Shown here: positions 44,915 to 53,749 of the stretch, one piece after another
How positions within the stretch are numbered: position 1 is the stretch's first letter
Layout of the letters: each line of letters starts with the position of its first letter
Source: Yoonia sediminilitoris
GTDB taxonomy: Bacteria; Pseudomonadota; Alphaproteobacteria; Rhodobacterales; Rhodobacteraceae
DNA length: 64,000 nucleotides
Assembly (NCBI RefSeq): GCF_003058085.1
Contig: NZ_QBUD01000006.1
Coordinates: forward strand, 142,660-206,659
Reading direction: 5' to 3'
The notes under the pieces: generated by a model
The model's database searches: none
Seen by the model: only the letters and a program-made list of their open reading frames with translations
What the model was told of the DNA's origin: nothing
Program-made: the position numbers and the translations under genes

Positions 44915-45556
44915 ATGAAATCATACGAAACCGCCCGCAACCTATTCAGCTTTCTTGGCTTTTGCGCCGGAGCGCTCATCGTATTGGGCGTGGTCGTTGC
45001 CCTGATGGGCGGGTCAGCCACGCAGTCATTTGGCCGTAACGCAGGACCCGCGCAGTTCATCCTTGGCGCTATGCCAGGCATCATGATGGCGGCAGTTGGT
45101 GTCATCGGGCAGGCGATGGTGCAGATGGGCCGCGCATCCGTCGATACGGCAGAGTTCACCCAGCAATCTCTTGATGTGTCGCGCAAGCATATGGAGCTGT
45201 CCAAACAGCTTCTGGAGCAAGGCAAGACAACAGCCGCGTCCTTTGCGTCGCTGAGCGCTCAACGACCGGCGGCAACACCCGACAAACAATCCGACCAAGA
45301 TCAAGGCGTCAGCTATAGCAACCAGCCAACCCAGGCATCAGCCGTCGCAGAGACCAAGAGCAAGCCTGCCGCTATCCCAGCAGCATCAACCTCAACCGCC
45401 AAAGCGATCACAAAAGAAGAGCAGATATCGCTCACGCCCTTGTCGCCTGAGACCGTCTACAAAGATGGGAAATACCTGGTCGGAGGGAAACCATTTTGGT
45501 CCAAAGAGGAAGCCACGGAATACCAAAAGTCTCTGGCCCCGATCCCGGCAAAATGA
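44915..45556 (+). CDS. Uncharacterised membrane protein of the mobile element
   Basis: A 213-residue protein with two hydrophobic helices (about 10-31 and 46-68), then a helical, Gln-rich stretch, an Ala/Thr/Ser/Gln-rich low-complexity linker (about 110-160) and a C-terminal motif PETVYKDGKYLVGGKPFWSK. Topology suggests two membrane spans with a long soluble tail. GAGGAG precedes the ATG. No family is recognised. Being between the nuclease-like gene and the membrane-anchored ATPase, it may help anchor or assemble a DNA-transfer complex. Confidence 0.7.
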   Translation: MKSYETARNLFSFLGFCAGALIVLGVVVALMGGSATQSFGRNAGPAQFILGAMPGIMMAAVGVIGQAMVQMGRASVDTAEFTQQSLDVSRKHMELSKQLLEQGKTTAASFASLSAQRPAATPDKQSDQDQGVSYSNQPTQASAVAETKSKPAAIPAASTSTAKAITKEEQISLTPLSPETVYKDGKYLVGGKPFWSKEEATEYQKSLAPIPAK

Positions 45557-45566
45557 CCCCCATGCA

Positions 45567-45589
45567 GACCCCCATCCCCTATGGGGGTC
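45567..45589 (+). terminator. Hairpin downstream of the membrane-protein gene
   Basis: GACCCCCAT and ATGGGGGTC form a perfect 9-bp stem with a CCCCT loop, 11 bases after the stop codon. No T-run follows. A second perfect hairpin, TTCACCTGC/GCAGGTGAA, lies at 45658-45679. These may punctuate transcription before the next gene pair. Confidence 0.45.
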
Positions 45590-45747
45590 AAGCATGGGTA
45601 CCAGCGCTGAACATGACGACACATCGTTGAACAAATACCATCTGTCGTTTGCGTGACTTCACCTGCTTTCGCAGGTGAATATCCCCACCCTCCCTTGCAT
45701 TGCATTCCCTTAGCCTAATTCTGAACCCCAAAGGAAATTCCACCACC

Positions 45748-46107
45748 ATGCGTGTCTCAATCAAACATGAAACTGTCAGGCGGGGTGCTGTCTTTAAAAA
45801 GACGTTCTATGAGGTCTGGATAACTGTCTTGCTGACGCATGAAGAGATCCAAATCGTGCGGCAGCGCAACTTGCTTGAAACCAAGCTAATGGACAGGCGA
45901 CCAGCCAACGCCAAGGTGGATGACCGAGATGACAAATTCGCTCTGTTCGTCAAAAGCATCATCAACGGCAAGACGGACCGCTTTCTGTGTGCCACGCCGT
46001 CTGACGCCAAGCGATATGAAGAGCACATGCTGGATACTCTCTCCCAACTGAAACTCTGGATCAGCGACAACGCTGAAACCAGCGAAGGCATCGTGGTGGA
46101 ATTCTGA
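45748..46107 (+). CDS. Uncharacterised small protein preceding VirD4-like ATPase
   Basis: A 119-residue, charged, soluble protein: MRVSIKHETVRRGAVFKKTF, then YEVWITVLLTHEEIQIVRQR, and a C-terminal MLDTLSQLKLWISDN. The ATG at 45748 is preceded by AAAGGAAATTCC; the frame extends upstream but without this site. Its stop overlaps the ATPase start (TGATG), so the two are coupled. No family is recognised. Confidence 0.68.
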   Translation: MRVSIKHETVRRGAVFKKTFYEVWITVLLTHEEIQIVRQRNLLETKLMDRRPANAKVDDRDDKFALFVKSIINGKTDRFLCATPSDAKRYEEHMLDTLSQLKLWISDNAETSEGIVVEF

Positions 46108-48182
46108 TGGGTGGTAATCTCTCTGACCAGGTCTCAGGGCTGGTGATCAGCGTCATCATTGTCGGCGTTCTTCTGATGGCCGCGCTGATGGTCACACCAG
46201 TCTTCTTGCTTGGCGCTGGCGGCTATGTCGGCGTCCGGCTCTATCTCGAAAGCCCGGCGCGGGCCGAACGGTTGGCCAAAGAAGAGACCATGCGGCTCTA
46301 CCAGCATGCGATGTCTGGTCGGGTAGGGCTCAGCGATCTTGAGATCGACCAAGCGCTGTCAGCCTATTGGCCAGCCTCAACACCTGATCCGTTACAGGTA
46401 CAACTTTTGGATGTGGGTCGCGCACTCTTCAAGGCCGAGGGCCTGAGCCCAGACGTCCCTCCACCGCCGGTGCTGTGCAATACGGTCGAAGGCGGTCGCT
46501 ATCGCGATCTTCTGGCCAAGCAGGGGCAAGCCCGCAACGATCCGCAAATGCTCAAAGCGGCGCTGGATGTAATCAGCCAAGCGCTCGCACCCATCGCCAA
46601 AGCTGCACCGCCAATGAAAGGCGATGTGCTCGTCTCAGTCTCGCAGTTTCTCACCCCGCACAATGCGGTGATTGATGCGATTGTCACACCCTTCTTCCAG
46701 GACAACGGGTACAACCACTTCAAAGATCTGCGTCAGCAGCTAGATAACAACCTGCGCCAAACGCACCGTACCAACCCCGTCTTTCCGCGCGACTATCGTG
46801 GCGACGATGCCGTTGATACATACCTTAAGGGCACGTTGCTGCGCGATCTGTTTGATCTGCGCACACCGTTTGAAATCCCCGAAGAACTCCGCTTTGAGCA
46901 TACACATATGGTGGCAGGCAGCGGGCACGGCAAAACCCAGACCCTGCAGTATCTCATTGCGAAGGATTTGCCGGATGTGGCAGCAGGCGCAAAGTCGGTA
47001 GTGGTGATCGACAGTCAAGGTGATCTGATCGGGAACATCTTGAGGGCAAAGGTGCTGGACCCCGAAGACATCGTACTCATCAATCCCGAAGACATTGCGT
47101 ACCCTGTGTCACTGAACTTGTTCTCGGTCGGACAAGAGCGCTTGGATGCCTATTCCCCCCTCGAGCGTGAGCGGCTCACCAATTCGATCATCGAACTCTA
47201 TGACTTTGTATTGGGATCGCTGCTCTCAGCCGGCATGACCGCCAAGCAAAGCGTTGTGTTCCGCTATGTCACGCGCCTGATGTTCTATATCCCGGACGCC
47301 ACGATTCATACACTGTGTGATCTGATGGAAGCTGGCGGTACCGCCAAATACCAGGAACACATCGCCAAGCTTGAAGGCACACCACGCCGGTTCTTTGAGA
47401 CTGAATTCGAAAGCAAGGAATTTGCGGCCACCAAGACCCAGGTGCTGCGTCGTCTCTATGGCGTGCTCGAAAACCAGACCTTCGAACGCATGTTTGCCAA
47501 CCCTGAGTCCAAGTTTGATATGTTCACTGAGTTGAACGCGGGCAAGCTGATCTTGATCAATACGTCAAAGTCCTTGCTGAAAGAACAAGGGACCGAAATC
47601 TTTGGCCGGTTCTTCATTGCGCTGATCGCACAAGCCGCACAAGAACGGGCTACATTGCGCCAACAAGACCGTTTGCCCGCCATGATCTACATCGATGAGG
47701 CTCAAGACTACTTCGATGTCAATATCGGGGTGATCTTGTCTCAGGCCCGTAAATATCGGGTGGGTATGGTAATGGCCCACCAATACTTGGGACAGCTCTC
47801 CAGCGGCCTTGCAGAGGCCTTTGAGGCCAATACTTCAATCAAGCTGGCTGGTGGTGTGTCCGCCAGAGATGCCCGCACACTGTCGAGCCAAATGCACGCC
47901 ACACCTGAGTTGATCCAGCAGCAACCGAAGGGTTCATTCGCCACCTATCTGCGCGGTCTAACGGACAAAGCCGTTCCAATTGCTTTCCCGTTCTTCGAAC
48001 TCGAAAACTTGCCACGCACAACAAAAGAAGAGCGTGCGGCCATCCTGCAACACAGCCGGGACACCTATGCCCAACCATGGGAACGCAAGGCTGAACATAG
48101 TGCGCCAGAGCACGAAGAGGCTGAAATACTGCCGCCAGAAAACGACGATGATGATCCATTCGCACCTTCCCCGGAGTTGTGA
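46107..48182 (+). CDS. Membrane-anchored VirD4/TraD-like coupling ATPase
   Basis: A 691-residue protein with an N-terminal hydrophobic region (about 8-42) and a Walker A AGSGHGKT near 270-277. Next comes VVIDSQGDLIGNIL, then Walker B AMIYIDEAQDY near 525-535 and ARKYRVGMVMAHQYLGQ. These are the marks of type IV coupling proteins and conjugative TraD-type motors. The acidic, Pro-rich C-terminus ends EILPPENDDDDPF. It is longer than the 400-residue ATPase at 41593-42795 and shares its catalytic layout. With no visible secretion-channel genes, the element may borrow one from a helper. Confidence 0.88.
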   Translation: MGGNLSDQVSGLVISVIIVGVLLMAALMVTPVFLLGAGGYVGVRLYLESPARAERLAKEETMRLYQHAMSGRVGLSDLEIDQALSAYWPASTPDPLQVQLLDVGRALFKAEGLSPDVPPPPVLCNTVEGGRYRDLLAKQGQARNDPQMLKAALDVISQALAPIAKAAPPMKGDVLVSVSQFLTPHNAVIDAIVTPFFQDNGYNHFKDLRQQLDNNLRQTHRTNPVFPRDYRGDDAVDTYLKGTLLRDLFDLRTPFEIPEELRFEHTHMVAGSGHGKTQTLQYLIAKDLPDVAAGAKSVVVIDSQGDLIGNILRAKVLDPEDIVLINPEDIAYPVSLNLFSVGQERLDAYSPLERERLTNSIIELYDFVLGSLLSAGMTAKQSVVFRYVTRLMFYIPDATIHTLCDLMEAGGTAKYQEHIAKLEGTPRRFFETEFESKEFAATKTQVLRRLYGVLENQTFERMFANPESKFDMFTELNAGKLILINTSKSLLKEQGTEIFGRFFIALIAQAAQERATLRQQDRLPAMIYIDEAQDYFDVNIGVILSQARKYRVGMVMAHQYLGQLSSGLAEAFEANTSIKLAGGVSARDARTLSSQMHATPELIQQQPKGSFATYLRGLTDKAVPIAFPFFELENLPRTTKEERAAILQHSRDTYAQPWERKAEHSAPEHEEAEILPPENDDDDPFAPSPEL

Positions 48183-48202
48183 GGGCGTGAATAAATGGGG
48201 GC

Positions 48203-49021
48203 ATGAAACATACACGTTCTTCCCCGATACGTCTCAAATTCGACGTTCAACCGACAGCTCGGGAACTGCGCTGGTTTGCGCACATCGACCGCCACGGACC
48301 GCAATCGTCTGAATTTCTATATGAGTGTACGCGCGACACCCACCGGTGCCGGGACACAGCACTGCGGCGCCTGCAAGCTCTGCGCGAAGCTGGCTATTTG
48401 CGATTGCCGCCACAACAGCGCCAGATCGCCAAGGCGGACTTCAATCCCTATGTGTACGATCTGACCAGACTTGGCTGGGACATCTTGGCTGGCCATAAAA
48501 ACTTGGAAAAACACGGCAGACCTACGGGACATTGGTGGCACGGATACTGGGTGTCTTCGGTGTCGAGCGCAATTGAAATTGGTGCGGTGCGCGCTGGTCT
48601 GACATTCATCCCGGCGGCGCAGATTTTGGCGATCAAAGGTGTAGAGCTGGGCATTCCGCTGTCGGGGTCCAAAGTGATCCCAGATCAGTTGTTTGCAATC
48701 AAGTATCCCGATGGCTATCGGGCATTTGCTTTGGAAGTTGATCGTGGGACTGAGCCGGTGCGATCAACGGCCGCAAGAAAGTCGCTGCAGCGGTCCGTGG
48801 CGCAATACCAGCAGCTCCTGCACGAAAAACTCTATCAATCCCACTTCGGGCTCAAATCCAAGTTGCGCGTGCTGTGGGTATTCCAAAATGCGCAACGCGG
48901 GAAGCAATTCGGCGGACTTCTCTGCCAAGATGATCAACGGTTTGCGGCAATAGTTGCATCAAGGCCCGAACCCAGATGGAGAAATCTACAGAACGCTAGG
49001 CTGCAATTGGGAATAGAGTAG
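48203..49021 (+). CDS. Replication-relaxation family protein
   Basis: A 272-residue protein starting 20 bases after the ATPase gene. The N-terminal winged-helix-like part has LRWFAHIDRHGPQSSEFLYE and RRLQALREAGYLRLPPQQ. Then come PYVYDLTRLGWDIL and a C-terminal nuclease-like region with GSKVIPDQLFAI, FALEVDRGTEPV and YQQLLHEKLY. This layout fits the replication-relaxation (MobC-like) family found with coupling ATPases on mobile elements. It may recognise or nick the element origin. The E-D-R-G segment could be catalytic; not proven. Confidence 0.78.
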   Translation: MKHTRSSPIRLKFDVQPTARELRWFAHIDRHGPQSSEFLYECTRDTHRCRDTALRRLQALREAGYLRLPPQQRQIAKADFNPYVYDLTRLGWDILAGHKNLEKHGRPTGHWWHGYWVSSVSSAIEIGAVRAGLTFIPAAQILAIKGVELGIPLSGSKVIPDQLFAIKYPDGYRAFALEVDRGTEPVRSTAARKSLQRSVAQYQQLLHEKLYQSHFGLKSKLRVLWVFQNAQRGKQFGGLLCQDDQRFAAIVASRPEPRWRNLQNARLQLGIE

Positions 49022-49492
49022 TTTTGACGGTTGGCGGTTGGCTGCGTTTGCGCGGATTTAGTTCTGTGGGGGCCATGTCCGTTCTGTGTGCTTTCGAGCA
49101 AAAGAGGGCATCTGTCGCAACCCAGTTTAGAACGAGCCAATTTGGGCCAGAAACATGGCAAATATATCCTATGTCAAATTCCCCGATCAATTAAGCGGGA
49201 TCATGCCTTTTTCTCGATAACCACGGCGCTCGATCAGTTTGTTCGACCAGGCATTTACATTTGGCAAATCAGGCCGTTCAAATTCCATCGAATGCCAGCG
49301 ATATGCTGAGCTTCGCAACGGAATGTCTGCCATGCTTGGATTCTCTCCAAAAAGGAAGTCGCGGGTGGCGAGGTGTTGATCCAGAATTGACCAAAACTAT
49401 GACGCTTCGGCGACCGCGGTATCGACTTTTGGACCTGTCGCGGTTTGATGCCGCTCCTTTGATAGCATTTACTGCAACAAAGGAGATTGACT

Positions 49493-49768
49493 ATGGGACT
49501 GAAACGGACGGACGAATTCCGCCAGGATGCGGTGCGTATCGCGCTGACCAGTGGGCTTACTCGTAAGCAGGTGGCTGATGATTTGGGTGTCGGGATGTCG
49601 ACGCTGAACAAATGGATCACAGCCCATCGGGACACAGATGTAGTGTCGAAAGAGGATCTGAGCCTCGCCAAAGAGAATGATCGGCTTCGTCGTGAGGTCC
49701 GGCTCCTCAAGGAGGAGAGGGACATCCTAAAAAAAGCCACCCAGTTCTTCGCGGGCCTAAAGCAATGA
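49493..49768 (+). CDS. IS3-family transposase OrfA
   Basis: A 91-residue DNA-binding protein: MGLKRTDEFRQDAVRIALTS, then GLTRKQVADDLGVGMSTLNK (HTH), and a leucine-zipper-like KENDRLRREVRLLKEERDIL. AAGGAG precedes the ATG. It ends in KKATQFFAGLKQ and overlaps OrfB by 4 bases (ATGA). Programmed -1 frameshifting, usual in this family, could make an OrfAB fusion. Confidence 0.93.
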   Translation: MGLKRTDEFRQDAVRIALTSGLTRKQVADDLGVGMSTLNKWITAHRDTDVVSKEDLSLAKENDRLRREVRLLKEERDILKKATQFFAGLKQ

Positions 49769-50583
49769 GATTTAGGTTTATCGAAGATCACAGAGCCAGC
49801 TTTCCAGCTAATCGCCTGTGCGATGTCGTTGGTGTCAGCGCACGCGGTCTGCGTGCTTTCCGAAGCCGCCCCGCAAGCCGCAGACAGCGATCCGATCTCG
49901 TCACGCTGGCACATATCAAAGAACAATCTCGTCTCAGCTTGGGCAGCTACGGCAGGCCACGGATGACGGAAGAGCTGAAGGAAATCGGCTTGGACGTCGG
50001 GCATCGCCGAGTTGGCAGGTTGATGCGCCAGAATGGTATATCCGTCGTCAGAACCCGTAAACACAAGGTCACCACAGACAGCAATCACAAGTTCAACATT
50101 GCGCCGAACCTGCTGGATCGTGACATCAGCTATGTTTGGACCCAAGATGGTTGGCTTTATCTTGCGGTGATCCTGGACCTGCATTCACGCCGTGTCATTG
50201 GCTGGGCGGTCAGCAATCGGATGAAACGGGACTTGGCGATCCGTGCGTTGAAAATGGCCATTGCGTTCAGAACACCGCCCAGAGGCTGCGTCCACCACAC
50301 CGATCGCGGGTCGCAATACTGTTCTCATGACTATCAGAAAATCCTGCGCCAGCATGGGTTCAAGGTATCGATGTCTGGCAAAGGTAATTGCTACGATAAT
50401 GCAGCTGTCGAGACGTTCTTCAAAACCATCAAAGCAGAACTGATCTGGCGGCATCCTTGGGAGACACGGCGCAAGGCAGAGATGGCCATCTTCGAATACA
50501 TCAATGGGTTCTATAATCCGCGACGCCGCCACTCAGCACTCGGATGGAAAAGCCCAGTCGCTTTCGAACGAAAGGTGGCTTAA
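49765..50583 (+). CDS. IS3-family transposase OrfB (short deletion in catalytic domain)
   Basis: A 272-residue integrase-fold transposase with HHTDRGSQYCS (second Asp) and GNCYDNAAVETFFKTIKAEL (Glu). The region of the first Asp reads APNLLDRDISYVWTQDGWLY; related elements carry about 13 extra residues between DRD and ISYVW that include a WAGD motif. So this copy seems to have lost an in-frame stretch, although an Asp still precedes ISYVW. Activity is doubtful. Confidence 0.9.
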   Translation: MRFRFIEDHRASFPANRLCDVVGVSARGLRAFRSRPASRRQRSDLVTLAHIKEQSRLSLGSYGRPRMTEELKEIGLDVGHRRVGRLMRQNGISVVRTRKHKVTTDSNHKFNIAPNLLDRDISYVWTQDGWLYLAVILDLHSRRVIGWAVSNRMKRDLAIRALKMAIAFRTPPRGCVHHTDRGSQYCSHDYQKILRQHGFKVSMSGKGNCYDNAAVETFFKTIKAELIWRHPWETRRKAEMAIFEYINGFYNPRRRHSALGWKSPVAFERKVA

Positions 50584-50973
50584 ACGAGCACTTGGAGCGG
50601 CACTAAAACGTGACAGGTCCATTTCGCCTCGTCGCGCACCAGGGCTTCAGTCCAAATAAGTTGTCAAAACAAAACCGTCATTGGCGCGTGCAACGTCGTA
50701 AGCTACAAGTCCATCCACTGCCCGGCCAATGCAATTTCTTGCACTGATGGCAATTTCCAGTCGCCGCTCCCGTACTGATCGCAAAGATAACGAACAATCG
50801 CTTTGGATTCCCGAAGCACAAAGTCGCCATGAACATCGTCCCGCGCCATAACGACGCCAAGTTCTGCGGCGCACCACATGACCTTTTGCACATTGGCTGA
50901 ATTGTCACGCTCGAGAACTCTGATCGTTGCCCTACCCAGTCTTTCATAACCAAATTATTGAGGTTGCAACCGT

Positions 50974-51603
50974 TCAACCTGCAGGGATGTCCGTCGTGTA
51001 AACTGGTACGTGATAGCCTTTTTGAACCGCATCGCGCGCCAGAACACGGCGATACCATGCGCGAACATTCGGATAATCGGCCAAGTTGATCTGGTGCCAC
51101 TCATGGCGCGAAACCCATGGCCAGCTGGCCATATCTGCGATGGAATATGCGCCGCAAATGTAATCCTGCCCTTCGAGTTGCCTATTGAGCACACGGTAAA
51201 GCCGCGCGACTTCGGTTTTGAAGCGATCTTCGGCATAGGGGGCCTTGCCGGGATTGTTTTTCACGAAATGGTGGGTTTGTCCGGCCATTGGCCCCAGCCC
51301 GCCCATTTGCCACATCAGCCATTGTATGACCTCAGCCTTTGCTTGCAGATCCTTGGGAAAGAACTTCCCGTGCTTTTCGGCTAGATAGAGAAGAATAGCG
51401 CCGGACTCGAACAGCGCGATGTCAGTGTTATGGTCAACAATCGCTGGCACCTTATTGTTGGGACTGATCGCAAGAAATTCCGGCGTGTTCTGCGCGCCTT
51501 CATTGATGTTGATGGGAAGGACATTGTATGGCACTGCGAGTTCTTCGAGCAGGATCGAGACCTTCCGGCAATTCGGCGTGGTCCAAGTGTAGAAATCAAT
51601 CAT
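50974..51603 (-). CDS. Glutathione S-transferase (YfcG/Ure2p-like disulfide-bond oxidoreductase)
   Basis: A 209-residue protein. The thioredoxin-like domain has MIDFYTWTTPNCRKVSILLE, AISPNNKVPAIVDH and ALFESGAILLYLAEKHGKFF, with the Glu-Ser glutathione contact. The C-terminal helical domain has QWLMWQMGGLGPMAGQTHHF and DYICGAYSIADMASWPWV. These match the YfcG/Ure2p-like group. It is intact and lies upstream of the broken GST gene in the same direction. Confidence 0.92.
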   Translation of the reverse strand: MIDFYTWTTPNCRKVSILLEELAVPYNVLPININEGAQNTPEFLAISPNNKVPAIVDHNTDIALFESGAILLYLAEKHGKFFPKDLQAKAEVIQWLMWQMGGLGPMAGQTHHFVKNNPGKAPYAEDRFKTEVARLYRVLNRQLEGQDYICGAYSIADMASWPWVSRHEWHQINLADYPNVRAWYRRVLARDAVQKGYHVPVYTTDIPAG

Positions 51604-51661
51604 TCGATAGGTCCTTATTATCGATCAGGTTTGGAGGGCTGGATATCGCGCCGGTCCCGTA

Positions 51662-51824
51662 TCAAGCTATCTGGCCGAGGAAATTCTTGGTCCGCGCGTG
51701 TTGCGAGTTTCCAAATAATAGTTCCGGCGTGTTTTCTTCAACGATCTGGCCGTGGTTTATGAAAATGACACGATCCACGACGGCCCGCACGCCCCCATTT
51801 CGTGAGTCACACAGCTCATAGTCA
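51662..51824 (-). pseudogene. C-terminal remnant of amino-acid-type ABC ATPase
   Basis: Leftward: GMTMSCVTHEMG, then after a small frameshift RAVVDRVIFINHGQIVEENT, then PELLFGNSQHARTKNFLGQI and a stop at 51662. This is the H-loop and C-terminus of GlnQ/HisP-type ATPases for polar amino acids. The rest of the gene is missing and it is joined directly to a sulfatase stub on its right. Dead fragment. Confidence 0.72.
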
Positions 51825-51926
51825 TTCCATATTGGGCGTGTGCAGGTGTGGATGGCCGTAGCACGACCGATAGTCCCTATGCAGCTGATCGGCCATTATG
51901 AAGCGAACGTTCTTGGCTTTGGTCAT
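51822..51926 (-). pseudogene. N-terminal stub of a sulfatase gene
   Basis: The 34-codon leftward frame begins MTKAKNVRFIMADQLHRDYR and continues CYGHPHLHTPNM before a stop. This matches the first strand and metal-binding Asp region of type I sulfatases. It is cut off where the ABC ATPase remnant begins, so a rearrangement joined the start of one gene to the end of another. Distinct in sequence from the intact sulfatase at 37552-38967. Confidence 0.65.
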
Positions 51927-51929
51927 GGT

Positions 51930-53225
51930 TCACCTGATTGAATAGGGTAAAAGGGTCGCGATCATCGGAACGGAAAAGACCAGCACCAGACCGATCAGCA
52001 ACGCGAAGACAAAGGGTGTCACACCCCTAAAGATATCGGCAAGCCGGACATCAGGCAGGACGGATTTGACGACGAAGGCATTCATCCCGATCGGTGGCGT
52101 GATCAGGCCGATTTCCGTCACAAGCACCACGATGATGCCGAACCAGATCATGTCAACGCCCGTCTGGGACAGAGCTGGCAGAAAGACCGGCACAAGAAGG
52201 ACAAGGATGCCGATGGATTCGAACACCATGCCCATCACCAGCGCGATGACGATGATGAACAGAACCAGTTGCGTGGAGGTGAATTCGGAATCCTCGACAA
52301 AGTCGAGGATGTCATAGGGCAGCCCTGAGAGGTTTATGAATTGCGAAAAGACGACAGCACCCATCAGGACGATGAAGATTTTCGATGTCGTGATACCCGC
52401 ATCCACAAGGCACAGACGCCATGAGTCGATGCTGCGCAGATGGCCGCGCAGGAAGGCAATCACCGCGGCCCCGACCGCCCCGATGCCCGAGGCTTCGGTC
52501 GCGGTGAATATGCCGCCATAGATGCCCCCCAGCACAACAAGGAACAGGGTCAGAACCGGGATCGTGCCGCGCCGCGCAACCTTGCGCCGTTCAGGATCCA
52601 GCGGAGGGGAGGCCGGCGCAGCGTCGGGGTCAAGGCGTACCATGATCGCCACAGCCAGCATAAACAGCGTCACCAGCAACAACCCCGGCAGGATGCCTGC
52701 GATGAACAGCAGTCCAATGTCCTGCTCGGCGATGATTCCGTAGATCACCAGCGGAACCGACGGCGGGATCATGATCCCAAGCGTCCCGCCCGCCGCGATG
52801 GTGCCCGCTGCCAGCTTGTCGCTGTAATTGAACGCCTTCATCTGCGGCATAGCGACCTTGGACATGGTGGCCGCGGTTGCAAGGGTGCTCCCGCAGACGG
52901 CCGAGAAGCCGCCACAAGCAAGAACTGTCGCCAGGGCCAGACCGCCCTTGAATTTGCCAAGCGCCGCGTAAGCGGTGTCATAAAGATCGCTGCTGACGTC
53001 CGAGCGATAGATGAACACGCCCATCAAGATGAACAGCGGAATGACCGACAGGTTGTAATTCATCGAATCTTCGGCGATCTGCTGGGCTGTCATGGCCAGG
53101 CTGGCCGAGAAGCCGCGTTCCAGCGCAAAGCCGACGAACCCCACGATCAGCGTGGCAAAGCCAACCCGAAATCCGATGAAGCATAGCGCAAGAAGCGCGG
53201 CAAAGCCAATAAGTGCAATGGTCAT
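51930..53225 (-). CDS. dctM: TRAP transporter large permease DctM (module A)
   Basis: A 431-residue membrane protein with about 12 hydrophobic segments. DctM markers: GGFSAVCGSTLATAATMSKV, GTLGIMIPPSVPLVIYGII and TEIGLITPPIGMNAFVVKSV. Its start overlaps the dctQ stop (ATGA). With DctQ and the binding protein it imports an organic acid driven by a sodium gradient. The downstream end borders the sulfatase and ABC remnants. Confidence 0.94.
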   Translation of the reverse strand: MTIALIGFAALLALCFIGFRVGFATLIVGFVGFALERGFSASLAMTAQQIAEDSMNYNLSVIPLFILMGVFIYRSDVSSDLYDTAYAALGKFKGGLALATVLACGGFSAVCGSTLATAATMSKVAMPQMKAFNYSDKLAAGTIAAGGTLGIMIPPSVPLVIYGIIAEQDIGLLFIAGILPGLLLVTLFMLAVAIMVRLDPDAAPASPPLDPERRKVARRGTIPVLTLFLVVLGGIYGGIFTATEASGIGAVGAAVIAFLRGHLRSIDSWRLCLVDAGITTSKIFIVLMGAVVFSQFINLSGLPYDILDFVEDSEFTSTQLVLFIIVIALVMGMVFESIGILVLLVPVFLPALSQTGVDMIWFGIIVVLVTEIGLITPPIGMNAFVVKSVLPDVRLADIFRGVTPFVFALLIGLVLVFSVPMIATLLPYSIR

Positions 53226-53749
53226 AACCCGTACTCCATTTTGTCACCCGCAGGGGTTTTCATGCGCAGGTAGATTCCCGCAATCATTGACAGGGTGCTT
53301 ATGAAGGCCAGCAAGGCCACGAGGCCTGTGGTCAGGAAAAGCGGGATCTCAAGGACATAGGTGCGTGCTTCCTGGTGGTATGAGATCAGCGCATGTTCGC
53401 AGAGCACGAAGGCGATAAGGCCCATCGCGAAAACCGAAAAGAGTTGGATGACCGCATCGTAAAGGCGCGGGGCCATTCGGCGGATCTGACTGTCGACAAG
53501 CTCAACGACGATGTGGTCGTCGCGGGCGTTGGTCACGCCAAGACCCGCAAAAATCACAATCGCCAGAAGGGAAGAGATCATCTCTCCGGCCCCGAAGATC
53601 GGGGAGTGGAACATATAACGCCCAATCACATCGGCGAAGGTCAGCACCATCATGATCGCGATTGCCACGCTCGAGATGTTCTCGAGCGTGGCAATCGCCT
53701 TAACCAAAAGGGCACTGAGCACCCCACCCTGATGTTCAGGCTCTGTCAT
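53222..53749 (-). CDS. dctQ: TRAP transporter small permease DctQ (module A)
   Basis: A 175-residue protein with four hydrophobic segments and the DctQ region FADVIGRYMFHSPIFGAGEM. Both ends overlap neighbours by 4 bases (with dctP at 53746 and dctM at 53225). It bridges the binding protein and DctM in the transporter complex. Confidence 0.92.
   Translation of the reverse strand: MTEPEHQGGVLSALLVKAIATLENISSVAIAIMMVLTFADVIGRYMFHSPIFGAGEMISSLLAIVIFAGLGVTNARDDHIVVELVDSQIRRMAPRLYDAVIQLFSVFAMGLIAFVLCEHALISYHQEARTYVLEIPLFLTTGLVALLAFISTLSMIAGIYLRMKTPAGDKMEYGL

Larger units (their letters stand above)
49430..50621 (+). mobile_element. IS3-family element with terminal repeats and 3-bp target duplication
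   Basis: A 1192-bp element. The left end TGGACCTGTCGCGG and the right end, read in reverse complement, TGGACCTGTCACGT form inverted repeats that stay similar to TGCCGCTCC. The element is flanked by TTT on both sides (49427-49429 and 50622-50624), a 3-bp duplication typical for IS3. It carries OrfA and OrfB in the usual overlapping frames and disrupts a GST gene. It looks structurally complete apart from a short deletion inside OrfB. Confidence 0.92.
49187..50940 (-). pseudogene. Glutathione S-transferase pseudogene split by IS3
   Basis: Right of the IS (50622-50940) the leftward frame has DNSANVQKVMWCAAELGVVM then HGDFVLRESKAIVRYLCDQY, the GST thioredoxin-like domain, with a gap of about 25 residues between them. 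Left of the IS (49187-49429) it reads LATRDFLFGENPSMADIPLR, SSAYRWHSMEFERP and AWSNKLIERRGYREKGMIPL before a stop, the GST C-terminal domain. So the gene carries an internal deletion and an IS insertion. A separate intact GST lies just upstream at 50974-51603. The start codon is not clear. Confidence 0.8.

Noticed and set aside
31354..49021. att-type direct repeat of the tRNA-Arg 3' end at the far side of the element
   Set aside because: I looked for a second copy of the tRNA 3' sequence in the accessory region and did not see one; the serine recombinase also need not use a tRNA site.
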